Source: Hypsibius dujardini (lineage: Eukaryota > Tardigrada > Eutardigrada > Parachela > Hypsibiidae). Taken from it: 27,589 nt of DNA. Made by a program: the position numbers and the translations under genes. Shown in pieces: positions 11,487 through 21,743 of the stretch; the first letter of the stretch is position 1, and every line of letters starts with the position of its first letter. The notes beneath the pieces are model-generated. The model worked only from the letters and a program-made list of their open reading frames with translations, was not told the origin of the DNA and searched no databases. Location of the stretch: positions 1 through 27,589 of the forward strand of contig LRSR01008313.1 of assembly GCA_001579985.1 (NCBI GenBank), read 5' to 3'.

Positions 11487-12570
11487 TATGAGAGGGATGC
11501 CCTTTATATGCTCTCGCAGTTCAAAAGGAGGTAGAAGTACTGGTAAAAAGGCAAATTTTACTCTCCGAGTGTAAAAAATACACTTTTTACTTTAACGCAG
11601 GTATAAAATACCCAAGAAATGTCCTGCACGATGTAATTGCCTTTCGGTTCAGGAGTTTTCCATTTTTTTCTTAGTTTTTTTTGTGCTGATTGGGTATGAA
11701 GACTTGTTGGGCGTGGTCCAACATTAGAAGTTAAAATCTGACTGAGAATGAATCCCAAATACTTCTGGCCTTTGTTGGCTGCAACAATAATTACACACAT
11801 ACCCGTTTTTCATAACACCCTTTTCAAACAGAACAAAAATCAATTTCAAAGTCAGATATCTTTGAAAAAAAATATTCTTACAAATGCCTCTTGTTCAAGA
11901 TCATCTTAACAGTTGTGGGGTGTGGTTAACCTAATACTACTGTCCTATGACTGACTCGTATGGCCCCCCCCCCCGACTTGAAATTTTTTCAAAAACTTCT
12001 TATCAGAGTTTGAGATGTGCTGGGGACCAATATACGCACCCTGTTAATAACTAGGAATGGAAGGTTCAAAATAATCGAGAATTGTCCAAAGTCGATCGAA
12101 AAACTAACGTTTTATAAAATGTTTTGAAATTCAGGGAGACATAGAAATTAGACCCCCATACCCCGATAAGTTTCAAAATAATCAGGACCAATAGGCTTAT
12201 TTTTGGACTCAATATTGAAAAAAATTCCTTTTGCCCCTCTGCTTACCCCTTGGCCCTGTCATGAGGGATTATGGTTCCAACTAGTAAAGATCCTAAACCA
12301 GCCCCTATGTTTAGGCGTACGGCAAACTTTTTATATCGTGCGCCTATAGTTGTAGGCTGAAGTAGTGATATGCCATCATCAATTACGGAATCGGAAATGG
12401 AAGTCACTTTCGATGCAATAAGAAAACAGGTTTTACTTTTGGCCAAGGGCAGTTTATTTTTTATGTTTATCGTTTCACCACATATATACTCTTCTATGCG
12501 TGTGATAGGAGTCCTTGAAGCTGGCATTATCTGTCTGCGCGTATTTTTTGTTCAAGTGACTTTGACCAGA
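11487..12570. other. Intergenic region between the two astacins
   Basis: It holds the 3' flank of copy A, then from about 11725 the second unit of the duplication. Sequence 12030-12570 is almost identical to 6945-7482 and is the presumed promoter and 5' region of copy B. An imperfect hairpin of AGTGTAAAAAATACACT type lies near 11570. No additional gene is supported. Confidence 0.5.
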
Positions 12571-14691
12571 ATGTACAAGAATGATCGAGCTCAACTATGG
12601 TTGACAGTTATCTTACATTATGCGATTCTAAATGACAGAGAAGCAGCGCCAGTGTCTGGTAAGTAATACCGAAAGCATTGACATTTTAGTGCACACCTCC
12701 CACACTGTTCATTATGTGTGGTTTTATGGAAAAGTACTATAAATTTGACAACAAAATCAAACTATGCAGACTCAACGATTGAAACCAGCTCACAACTGCT
12801 GAACACAAATTTATTCCAAGGAGATATTATGGGGCTGGAACGGGATGGCAGTCCGGAATCAAACGGCATGATGGTAAAGAGATAAAATTCCCATCTCACT
12901 CATTAGTGGCAGGACTTCTTTATATAATTTCAGTTTCCATATTTGACTGTTTACAGGCGAAGAATGGCATCGCTGATGATGCCTATCGGTGGCCAAAAGA
13001 TGCGAACAACAGCACGGTTTCTATCCCTTACGTCATCTCACCAGTATTTCGTTAGTTTAACGAGACATACTATTCGCGCAACGTATTGCTGAGCATGTAT
13101 AAATTAACATTTACTATTGTGTATGATAGAACCGGAATCTATAAAAATCATCCGGAAAGCAATGAAAGAATTCGCCGACGATACCTGTATCCGATTCACT
13201 TCGCGTACAACACAACAAAACCACCTAAGCATAAGAGCACCCCCACAGTAAGTTTTGATTCTAACTACAAGGCAAATAAAATACTGTACAAGTGCTGCTG
13301 TTATGCGTATTCTAACTTTCAGTGGATGCTCCTCGTATATCGGCCGAAGGGTTGGAGCACATATTGTGCAACTCTCAAGTAGGGACTAAGCTCTATAACC
13401 GTGAAAGCGGCAATTAGAGAGCAGGCGAAACTGAATTTTTACGTGGGAACTGGAAATTGGAGAATTTTTCACCTGCCACACGCAGATGACGTGATACGAA
13501 GCACACAAGTGGGAAGTGTTACGTCGATTGATTTTTTTTCATAATTTTTAAATGAAAGATTTTTTAACAGTCTCAAACAAGAACGGAGTACATATTTGCA
13601 GTTCAATCAGAAATATAGTGCAACCATGATAATTGAATCCTTCTAAAACGGTATGAACAACGGCGTAATCTTCTCCCAATTAGAAGAATGTTTTTAATGC
13701 CTGAGAAATGTTTGTAAGTAAGCTTTCTAAAATTATGATATTCTTGCTAAAACAAACGATTATATGTATCGTATAAAATAATAAACAAGATTCGCAAATA
13801 CCGAAGTTACAGTCGTAAGTTGGAATAGATTGGAAAAATTCTTCTAGTTTTGGGGTCAAACCAAATCCGCATTCTTGCTTTTTATCTCATGGAGATTGAT
13901 TTTTTCAAGTATAGAAGTAATTTTCCTAGACAGAATAACCATACGAGGCAACGTTTTAAGTTGTTTTTGTATTAAAAACTGATGCAGTTTTGGGCAAAAA
14001 AAATCTCCACAGGTGTAACTTAGGCCCTTAAACGCCACATAGCAGATGTATTAACAGGCCGGAAGGGACTTGCTGTTCAACCGGTTCGGTCCTACTTGCC
14101 ACTTTCCACCTCCGACTTCTGAAGTTGTGCCTCCCTAATAACCAATACCATATGAAAATATTTACTTGTGGAATTTAGGCACAATCTTACGTTCCAATCT
14201 TGAAGCTCCTATTGTTTATCCAATCCAAAGATTGTTCCAAAATTGTACCAAAATCGTACCCAAAACTTTAAAACCAGTTCGAAACCGGTTTTGACAGGTT
14301 TTGACACCGGAATCAAACATTTTTTGTCATATTCTGATAAAAAACACTTTTTCCCTCGGAAAGGAATACGTTTGGGACAAAAAAAGTTCAGACTGGGGTG
14401 GGAATTGATCCGTGCAACTCCTGCAAGGTCTGGACTACCTGTACAAACTACACAGTTTTAATAGGACGGACCTATTAAAGTTTACCTGCGTTAAAGCAAA
14501 TTTTTGGTTGGTTTAATTGCTTAACGTCGCATTGCACCGGAAATAACTTTCCGCTCGAAGCAGCGACACTTTCTCAATAAGAAAATAACCCCACCAAAGA
14601 AGACATTAGCAATCAGCAAAAAATAATAATAAGGGAAATAGGAAGGGCGAAAACGGGAAAATTAAAACCGGTACTAGTACGCACTTTATAT

Positions 14692-17574
14692 TTAGGCAAA
14701 AAAAGACAAATAGCGTTCAGGCAAGTACTCTTTCACGCAGGAAAGTTGGGTCCACTGTACTGACTCCAAGCTGTTCTCAAAGGAATCAACAGTTAAATAA
14801 GCTTCCGGTGGCAAAGGGAGATGATTCCATATTCGGTCAACAAGGTGGGCAAAAGATCGAGAAGAGGTCGAAATGGGCGTTCCGTTTCCGTCGAAGGTCT
14901 GGCAGTGCAGTTGAACTGCTCTCGGGTGGTCCATGATTTTCCCAATCTGTCGGGTATTACCCGAAACAGCAGAGACGGCAGTAACTGGAAAGACGTAGGG
15001 TTGAAAGAGCAACTCACCAAGTGGAATTTTGTTGAAGATGAGCTTATAAGCCAAAATCAGAAACTGCTTCAGCCTCCGCAGGAAAAGAGGTTGCCATCCA
15101 AGTTGCCTCAGCCGGTAACAGTACCGTTCGTCCGACGAAGCGTCCGGTATCCGGCCGAGATTTAGAGTCCGTAGAAAACGCTTGACACACCCTTCCAGGG
15201 AATCAATCAAGAGCTTTTTGCGAGGATTTACAACAACCGCACAGTAATCTAGAAGAGGCAGTACGAGACTCCGGAAGAGAGTAATACGAGCACGTTGGCA
15301 CGAGCGGGCAAATAAGGACTGTAGGTAGCGGATGCGTTGGTTTGCTTTAGCCACTACCAACCCCGTGTGGATCTTCCAGGAGAGGCTTTGGTTGATGTGG
15401 ACACCCAGGTATTTCGTTGACTCGGCTTGGGGAATATTCACTCCGTTGAGGTAGTACGTCGGGACGGTGGATCGGTGGGGTTTCCTAGACAGCCGGATAT
15501 GCACAGATTTTTCCGGATTGAAAGAGAGCTTCCTTTGTTGGGTCCAACGCCCGAGGGAGTCCAGGTCGTCCTGTAGGGCCAGGGTGTCGGAGGGAGAACG
15601 GATGATACGGGACGGACAGGAATCATCGGCAAACAAAGCCAGCTTGGTTCCGGCAGAAAGAGAGCTCCTCATGGCGTTGACTAAACAGATGTATAAAAGC
15701 GGGCCAAGGACGGAACCTTGGGGAACTCCACTAGTGACATCAATGGAATCCGACTGCACTCCATCCACAACGGTGACCTGTGATCGCCTGCAGAGATAAT
15801 TAGAAATCAGAGACACAAATTTTAAATTCACACCCAAATCACAGAGAGACTGCAAGAGAGTTTGGTGGTCAGCACGGTCGAATGCTTTTTGGCAGTCAAG
15901 AAAGATGACGTCAACTTCAAACCCGGCATCGACGGCGTCCATCCACTCTTGGATGATAGTCGTGAAGAGCAGTTCTGTTGAGCGTCTGGCGCGGAATCCG
16001 AATTGTTCATCCGTAATGAGGTGATTTTTCTCCAGATGTTCCCGGAGCAAACTAGAAAAAACAACTTCGGCACATTTAGATAACGGGGCCAAAAGAACAA
16101 TTGGTCTGAAATTGGCGCAGGTGGTGATGTCACCAGATCCTCTGGGAATAGGAGAAATAAAAGACTTTTTCCAAGTGTCTGGAAAGAAACCAAGAGCCAA
16201 GCAATTGTTAAGCAAGAGCATAAGCGGCCAAACGATGGATTCACCACATTCCTTCAACAGTTTGTTAGTCAGTTTGAACGGGCCACTGGCTTTTGCCATG
16301 TCCAGCCCTTGAAGCACATTCCGGATTTGGGATGGCGTTATCCGGATGTCTGGGCTGTCAAATGGGGTAGACGGAGCAGAGTGGCAATGGGCGTCACAAA
16401 CCTGTTGACAACTTGAAAAAAAAGAATTCAGCAGGTTCGCTTTCTCTCTTTCTGTAAAAACAAACAAGTCAGAATTGAAACATTTTAGTGGTGGAACAGA
16501 CTGAACATCAATTGTCGATTTGATGAAATTCCAAAACTTCTGAGGGTTCCGTGTCGCAGTGGCGGCATCCATAATTCGGCCTGTGTCGAAACGATGGGTG
16601 ATCTGGTCAGCCAGGCGGCTCTACAATTTTCACCGCAATCGGCGATGTTCTCGGTGCGCACCAGGTGGGGCAGCTCGGAATTGACGGAAGAGAACATCGC
16701 GTCGCTTAACCGCTCGTCTAACTGATAATGGGTACTGAACTTCCCCATGCCTCAGTCGGTACGGGACGAACTTGTGGAATAAGGCTGCAGTTGTGGTGAC
16801 GATTTCTTCGAGGATGGTGGCTTGGTCCGTTGGAGATTTGCCGTTTAGTTGAAGGAACCAGTCAACTGATGAGAGACTGAGGCGGAACGCATCCGACTGC
16901 TCTTGGTTGAAAATCCACCGGTGCTTCACCATTCGCTTCAACTGGCGAGGTCGGACGGCAGATTGTAGTTTAATGGCAACATGGTCACACTTGTGGCCGG
17001 GTGGCGAGACGGGATCAACTGAAACGACAGGAAAAGAGGTGGGAACAAAAATAAGATCGAGCGTGTTTTTGACGCGGGTTGGAAAGGTGACCAGTTGTTT
17101 CAATCCGAATTCAACACAAAAATCAATCAATGATTGCGAATGTGTACAACTAGCCAAACCGTTCTTCCAGTCAACCCCAGGTGTATTGAAGTCACCCATC
17201 AGGATAAGGCGGTTGATGATCTGCTGGGGCAAAGTCCGGAAGTGGTCAAATAGTACAGGCAGAGAATCCCGGATGGATGATGGTGGTCCATAAAACACAC
17301 ACAGAACATGATTAGAGATAGAAAGTTCAACAAAAATTGTTTCAAGGCGAGAGGGTTCAAGATCTTTCCGGCGATATCCCCTCAACGCCCTTCGGCAAAC
17401 GATTGCCACGCCTCCGCCGTTGACATTGCGTGGCTTTCTGAAAACATTAAAACAACGCAGATCGGCGAACTTGCTGTCCGGATAGTCAACGCAATCTCGC
17501 GTTTCGACGAGACCAGTCACATCTGCACTAGAACAAAACAGCTTTACACCAGATGATTTATTCGATATACTCAC
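14692..17574 (-). pseudogene. LINE ORF2: endonuclease-reverse transcriptase with two nonsense codons
   Basis: One reading frame runs for about 960 codons and may begin further upstream (about 17650), where it stays open through NIVSISNK. The endonuclease part has VTGLVETR, GGGVAIVCRR, LMGDFNTPGVDW, LDLIF and CDHVAIKL, as in APE-type LINE endonucleases. The reverse transcriptase part has FRPIVLL, the GFR--RST block, VIFLDCQKAFDRADH, SGVPQGSVLGPLL and the catalytic LFADDS. A C-terminal region without RNase H ends in LSFFA. Between the two domains the same frame is cut by TGA (16632-16630) and TAG (16623-16621), nine bases apart. Everything else is open, so the copy is recent but cannot make full-length ORF2 protein without readthrough. 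It would mediate target-primed reverse transcription. Confidence 0.85.
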
Positions 17575-17660
17575 AATATTACTGAGCTGAAAAGAGAGAT
17601 TAGAGGAACTTTCACCATAGTTTACACGCAGATGATTGATCTTTGAAGATGGCTTAGCAG

Positions 17661-18383
17661 TTAGTTTCCCAACTGCTGAGCGTTTGCTTGATTGGTTGAT
17701 CGATTGAGTGTTCGGATGTTCGTTCGGGGGAAGTACTGCCAGTCCCGCACCGTAGCGTTAGTTGGCCAGTCGGCGCCCAGCAGAGCCTCTTCCTGATCGA
17801 CGTATGTGCCGATTCTAGCGTAGGTAGTCCCGCGCTTATCATCACTGGCTCTCTCCTTGATGGCGACAAAGCGGATGCGGATCCCAAGTTGTTCCAGGTC
17901 TGCCTTAACCGAGTTGTTGTAGTCATCAATGGTAGTACTGTCTGAGTCGCGCAGATTAGGTAATCCGCGCACGCAAAAATCCTTGTGCGGTTCGTGTCGG
18001 AGTTGAAGCCGTCCACAAAGTGTCTTTTTGACAAGGCCGTCATTTGTGGTCACAGTTGCGATCGTGGCTGTCCCGCGGACAGCGGGACGGTATTTAGATG
18101 TTACGACTGACCATGATTGACCGATTGATTGATTGACTTCATTGTGATCGTTCAAGAGACCATTCGATTGATTGGTAGATTGAATGCCTGAGGTTTCTGC
18201 GGTTTGCGCGGTTGATTGACTGCTTGATTGAGGGACGCGGTGTTGATTGGCACTCGGGCGACTCTCACGGATTGCTCCTTGCCCCAAAGAAGGAATTCTG
18301 ACCTGTTTCTGATGGTAAGTCATGCTGAGACGTTCGATGTCGTTGTTGGCGAGCTCCGGCGCAGTTGCAAGGGACTTTTCCAT
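17661..18383 (-). CDS. LINE ORF1 protein, 240 aa
   Basis: An intact frame from an ATG at 18383 lies upstream of ORF2 on the same strand. The N-terminal half is rich in Gln, Ser and Asn with repeated NQSIGQS/NQSNG-like units, seen on the plus strand as GATTGATTGATT runs. The C-terminal half has a hydrophobic FCVRGLPNL motif and a DLEQLGIRIRFVAIK region, compatible with an RNA-binding (RRM-like) fold; no zinc knuckles are present. ORF1 proteins coat the element RNA. Assignment rests on position and composition. ORF2 appears to begin about at or just after its stop. Confidence 0.65.
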   Translation of the reverse strand: MEKSLATAPELANNDIERLSMTYHQKQVRIPSLGQGAIRESRPSANQHRVPQSSSQSTAQTAETSGIQSTNQSNGLLNDHNEVNQSIGQSWSVVTSKYRPAVRGTATIATVTTNDGLVKKTLCGRLQLRHEPHKDFCVRGLPNLRDSDSTTIDDYNNSVKADLEQLGIRIRFVAIKERASDDKRGTTYARIGTYVDQEEALLGADWPTNATVRDWQYFPRTNIRTLNRSTNQANAQQLGN

Positions 18384-18509
18384 GACAGCAATTGCTATGA
18401 TATATTACGAAATTGTGCTTTAATCACCAAACCACTAAACCACGACCGCACGTACCAATGCAAAGCTGTTTATCAACCCCCGGAGAAGACAAGAATATTC
18501 AAAATTTAA

Positions 18510-19025
18510 AAACAAATCTAAATATAATGGATACATAAATATAAATGATAAATAGACATAGATATATAATATATGTTTTAATAAATTAAAATAGTTATTG
18601 AATATAATAAAAAAGATATATTATATTGAATGTAAAAAAGTATATTAAACATAGCTATATTAATTGTGATATATATAACATAAAATTATGTTAAACAGGA
18701 TGATTAATATTAAAATATTAAACGTAAATATAAATAAGATAAATATGAATACAAGGAATATATATATAAATATGATAAATTAAAATATAATAAATATAAA
18801 TATACAAATATAAATATGATAAAAATATTAAAAATATTAAAAAATATACAATAGATATGAATATAATAAATACCAATTAAATATAATACAAAAAAAATTT
18901 AACATAATAGATATAATTAATCAATATTTGTTTAACAAATAAAAATATAAGAACTATAACAAATATAATACAAAATTTATTGAATATTAAAAATTTAAAG
19001 ATATGATAAATAAAGAAAATAAAAA
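18510..19025. repeat. AT-rich low-complexity tract
   Basis: About 500 bases consist almost wholly of A and T in variants of ATAAATATAAATATGATAAA. It adjoins the 5' end of the LINE within the 5.1-kb insertion. Open frames here are a result of base composition. Confidence 0.85.
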
Positions 19026-19757
19026 ACATTTTGTGCAATGTGTGTAATGCGATTATAGCGGTGCGCGCGGTGCACAGTACACACAATCTTAGAACCAGAG
19101 CTGGGACTGTCTTTTTTAGTTAACAGTATTTTTTTCCGGCTCGGAGGGTCTTGCATATTTCATGCATAATTACGATATATGGACAATCTCGTTTTATATA
19201 AAAACAATATTGAATCACCCGACATGTCATTAGGGTCTGCTTTCTATTACCGCTACATGTGCCTCGTGAACCATGATTCCCTTTAATTTCATTGGCAGTG
19301 GCGTGTCTGCGGCCTTTGGGCCTGATCAAGCATCAATTGATGCACGCCCTAGGTATAATGTTATAATGCGTCTCAAATATCATTAAACTAGCATTACTTG
19401 AGTTGCAATTCTACAGGATTTTATCACGAACAAGCTCGTGGGGACCGTGATCAATACGTGAACATTAACTACGCAAGTATTGCCTAGAGTACGTCTGGCT
19501 TATCCACAAATGTAACGTTCTAGGTTAGGGCATTATTCAACAACCAAATTTGGAATCATTTAAAACAATATTTTCATTGAAACCTATTTTCGTAATGAAT
19601 ATAAATATTTTATGTGTCGCTAGATTTAGGAACAGTTTCGTTTTTTCAAATGTTAGATTTGGAGACCATTTTCTTTGATTCCATTTTCTTTGATTTTCAC
19701 TATGAAAACAGATATTTTGAGAAGTAACCTAAATATGTCATTTTTCTACATTTGCTC

Positions 19758-19948
19758 ACTCAAAATTCAATTTGGAGTCGCTTGGCATCATCAGCCACAT
19801 ATTTTCAGGTGTCATTGTGCGGAGCTAAAAGCGAAATTTCGATAGTTGTAGTGAAATTGTTGGTCCTGTTTGGAAGATACAAGAACTTTGCCCCTGTTTT
19901 CGAAAAATACCTAGCGCATGCCAAGCGACTCCAAATTGAATTTTGAGT
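19758..19948. mobile_element. 191-bp MITE, copy B
   Basis: It has perfect terminal inverted repeats of about 30 bases: ACTCAAAATTCAATTTGGAG at the left and its complement ending at 19948. It is the counterpart of 9558-9742 in the same intron of copy A. The interior imperfectly continues the palindrome (GTGGCTGATGATGCC side). It has no coding capacity. Confidence 0.8.
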
Positions 19949-20099
19949 CGGCAAATATCAAAAAATGGTCCTTAATATATTTCTAAAAATCATCGTTTTT
20001 ACAGTGATGATCGAAGAAAAAGGAATCTGCCATTGTATTTTCGGACTTAGAAATATCGCTACAAAATCCCTTACCTAAGTTTGCCGGGGAAATAAATTT

Positions 20100-20400
20100 T
20101 CTAGACAACAAAAGTAAAGGCTCGAATAAATGTAATGTTTTCCAATGATTCTGCATGCGGCTTTTGTATAGCGCCTCAAGTCCTTACTTGAGACGCTATA
20201 CACACGTGGCCACAAGATAACGCTCACCAAGTTCAAACCAAATTTTCACTGGGTGCCAGCAAATTAGGGTGGTCAAAGTTGGAGCCAATTTCGGTCACAG
20301 CGTGCCACTGTTTCTCTCATCGCTTGATTTCTTAATTAGATGTACAGCCAAAATGTGAAAAAAGTTCAACAAGCGGACTTTTGATTAAAAAACATAGTAG
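20100..20400. mobile_element. Left arm of the foldback element, copy B
   Basis: Collinear with 9890-9924 plus 10266-10530 of copy A, but without the nested 338-bp MITE and without the complementary right arm, of which only about 25 bases (AAGCCTATACTTTTCTACTATT near 20498) remain. It shows the pre-insertion state of the AAT target. Confidence 0.7.
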
Positions 20401-21488
20401 TAAAACAAATTTAGTTTTACCTAAATGCTAAAAATCAAAAATTTTCAGAGATCACACAAATTTCTATCGAGAACATCTTGATTATCAATGATATTTAAGC
20501 CTATACTTTTCTACTATTAAATTACTTGTATTCTTATCTGGCAGGATAATTGCAGAGTCTGTTTCTTTTAGCTGATAGAGTACAGTTCGCAACAGTCAAC
20601 AACAGCGTGACATTCGATCAGGAATACGATTTTGCAACGGTGATGCATTATGCAATGTATGATTTTGCCATTGACGATGACCTATGGACGATTCGGCCGA
20701 AGGAAAAGTATAAGTCCCCCTTCATTGGTCAACGCTTGGGATTGAGCAAAACCGATATCAGGAAGATCAATCTCATGAACAACTGCGAGAACATCGATCC
20801 GGACATCGAACCAGAAACCATTTCAAGGCCTACAACAGTGGTCAAAATTTCAAAAACAACAGATAATTCGGAGACCAACATATTCACGCACGCTTTAGCA
20901 GCAACAACAAATCTGCAACAATTTTCCATCGACAATTTTAACCTTTCAAACATTATTAAGTTGGCAGCCACATCAAAACGACAGCGCAATCGAGCTTTGG
21001 AGCAGATTGCCGTAATCTGGCAGACTGCCCTGCAGCCTAATGTCAGTAACATTCACATTTCAACTTTTCAGGACAACTCTGGCTTCCCGAATCCATTGAC
21101 ACCTGACGGTCAACCAATTCGCACCGTGACATACCTGTTGCAAGGAACGAGCTCTGCTCCCGTCGACTCGAACCTAGATCTTCAGCGATTCCGGCAGTTG
21201 CTTCGGACGGCACTTATTGCTTCTGTCATGGCTGCCAATCCCGACATGACAACCCCTTGACCTTTGACCCTACCGAAAACACCTGCCTTATCAACTGTGT
21301 CGATGTCGACAAACAACTTGATTGAGATTATTTAGTTTCAACAGAAGTCGAAAATCGAAACAGCACCGACAATGTCACAGTCGCAAAGTGAAAGTGTGCC
21401 CAGAATTATCTGGGAATAGCATTAAACACGGAAAGATATTGCAAAGGCGGAAGCATTGCAAATAACTCCTAAACCGTTTGCAAACAAA

Positions 21489-21593
21489 ATTTATGTTAAA
21501 GACTGGTTTATCGAACGCGAATATTGCCTGTTGTAAAGCTGCTTGACAGTGTAAAACTTCCATACCTTTTCGTCGGTGGGTGGTCGCTACGCT
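21489..21593 (-). CDS. Conserved 35-codon coding block, copy 2 (partial gene)
   Basis: This is the counterpart of 2163-2267 with no indel and ten synonymous against six replacement codon changes. The shared core is LHCQAALQQAIFAFDKPVFN. A TAA stands two codons upstream of the aligned block in this frame, so either an exon border lies there or this copy is broken. Nucleotide similarity with copy 1 continues to about 21325 but with a frameshift. It lies between astacin B and the minus-strand astacin-lectin remnant. The family is not recognised. Confidence 0.4.
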
Positions 21594-21743
21594 ATTTTAT
21601 GAACCACTCTCACTAGTCGCAACACACCAAAGTCGAGACAATACATCGGAAATGACTATGTGGGCCAAACACAGCCGCTTGCTCGCATCATTCAGCTGAA
21701 TGAAAGTCCCCACAAAGTCTATCCCAGTAGCAGTTCCCAGCCG

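Larger units (their letters stand above)
6505..11724. repeat. Tandem duplication, unit A
   Basis: Sequence from about 6505 is collinear with sequence from about 11725, starting at the AGTTAAATCTG / AGTTAAAATCTG stretch. Homology runs through a poly-C tract (about 6877 and 11965), the whole astacin gene and its introns, to near 11200. Spacing between copies is about 5.1-5.2 kb before the later insertions. Both units hold one complete eight-exon astacin gene. Divergence is low in the 5' part (a few per cent) and clearly higher from exon 4 onward. Confidence 0.85.
14500..18480 (-). mobile_element. LINE (non-LTR retrotransposon), jockey/CR1-like, nearly full length
   Basis: The element reads on the minus strand: a 5' region, ORF1 (18383-17661) and ORF2 with apurinic-type endonuclease and reverse transcriptase (about 17650-14692), then a 3' tail. 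The ends were not pinned down; AATTAAACCAACCAAAAATTT near 14500 is a plausible 3' end. The domain order and the absence of an RNase H domain or LTRs fit the jockey/CR1 group. Confidence 0.85.
14133..19235. mobile_element. 5.1-kb composite insertion in intron 5 of astacin B
   Basis: Copy A runs uninterrupted through GTTGTGCCTGCTTTC, whereas copy B is split here. The inserted block begins CCCTAAT and ends ATTAGGG, a 7-bp terminal inverted repeat. The flanks suggest a duplicated CT or (C/T)CT. Inside lie about 350 bp of unassigned sequence, a minus-strand LINE (about 14500-18480), 500 bp of AT-rich repeats and about 200 bp of unassigned sequence. It may be a DNA element into which the LINE later jumped, or a single event that carried flanking DNA. 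Confidence 0.65.
12571..21260 (+). pseudogene. Astacin B: second astacin copy, catalytic Glu lost, nonsense codon, LINE-bearing insertion in intron 5
   Basis: Exons 12571-12658, 12770-12873, 12957-13050, 13130-13247, 13323-13378, 19299-19352, 19417-19488 and 20572-21260 match copy A in lengths 1-7 and in phase (425 codons). The FQGD propeptide motif, four catalytic-domain cysteines and the zinc histidines are kept. The signature is again HQLMHALGFYHE, so the Glu-to-Gln change predates or was shared by the copies. The Met-turn here is TVMHY, with Tyr kept. A GAG-to-TAG change (19485-19487) puts a stop at the end of exon 7. Intron 5 grew to 5.9 kb by a 14133-19235 insertion. After one linker unit the C-terminus is an unrelated tail of about 150 residues, rich in Asn, Gln and Thr, that I do not recognise. 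The intact downstream frame makes this a young pseudogene or an allele-specific or sequencing stop. Confidence 0.75.

Noticed and set aside
18877-19086. Hydrophobic 69-codon minus-strand frame
   Set aside because: Composition of the AT-rich tract gives a Phe/Ile-rich frame without real coding signal.
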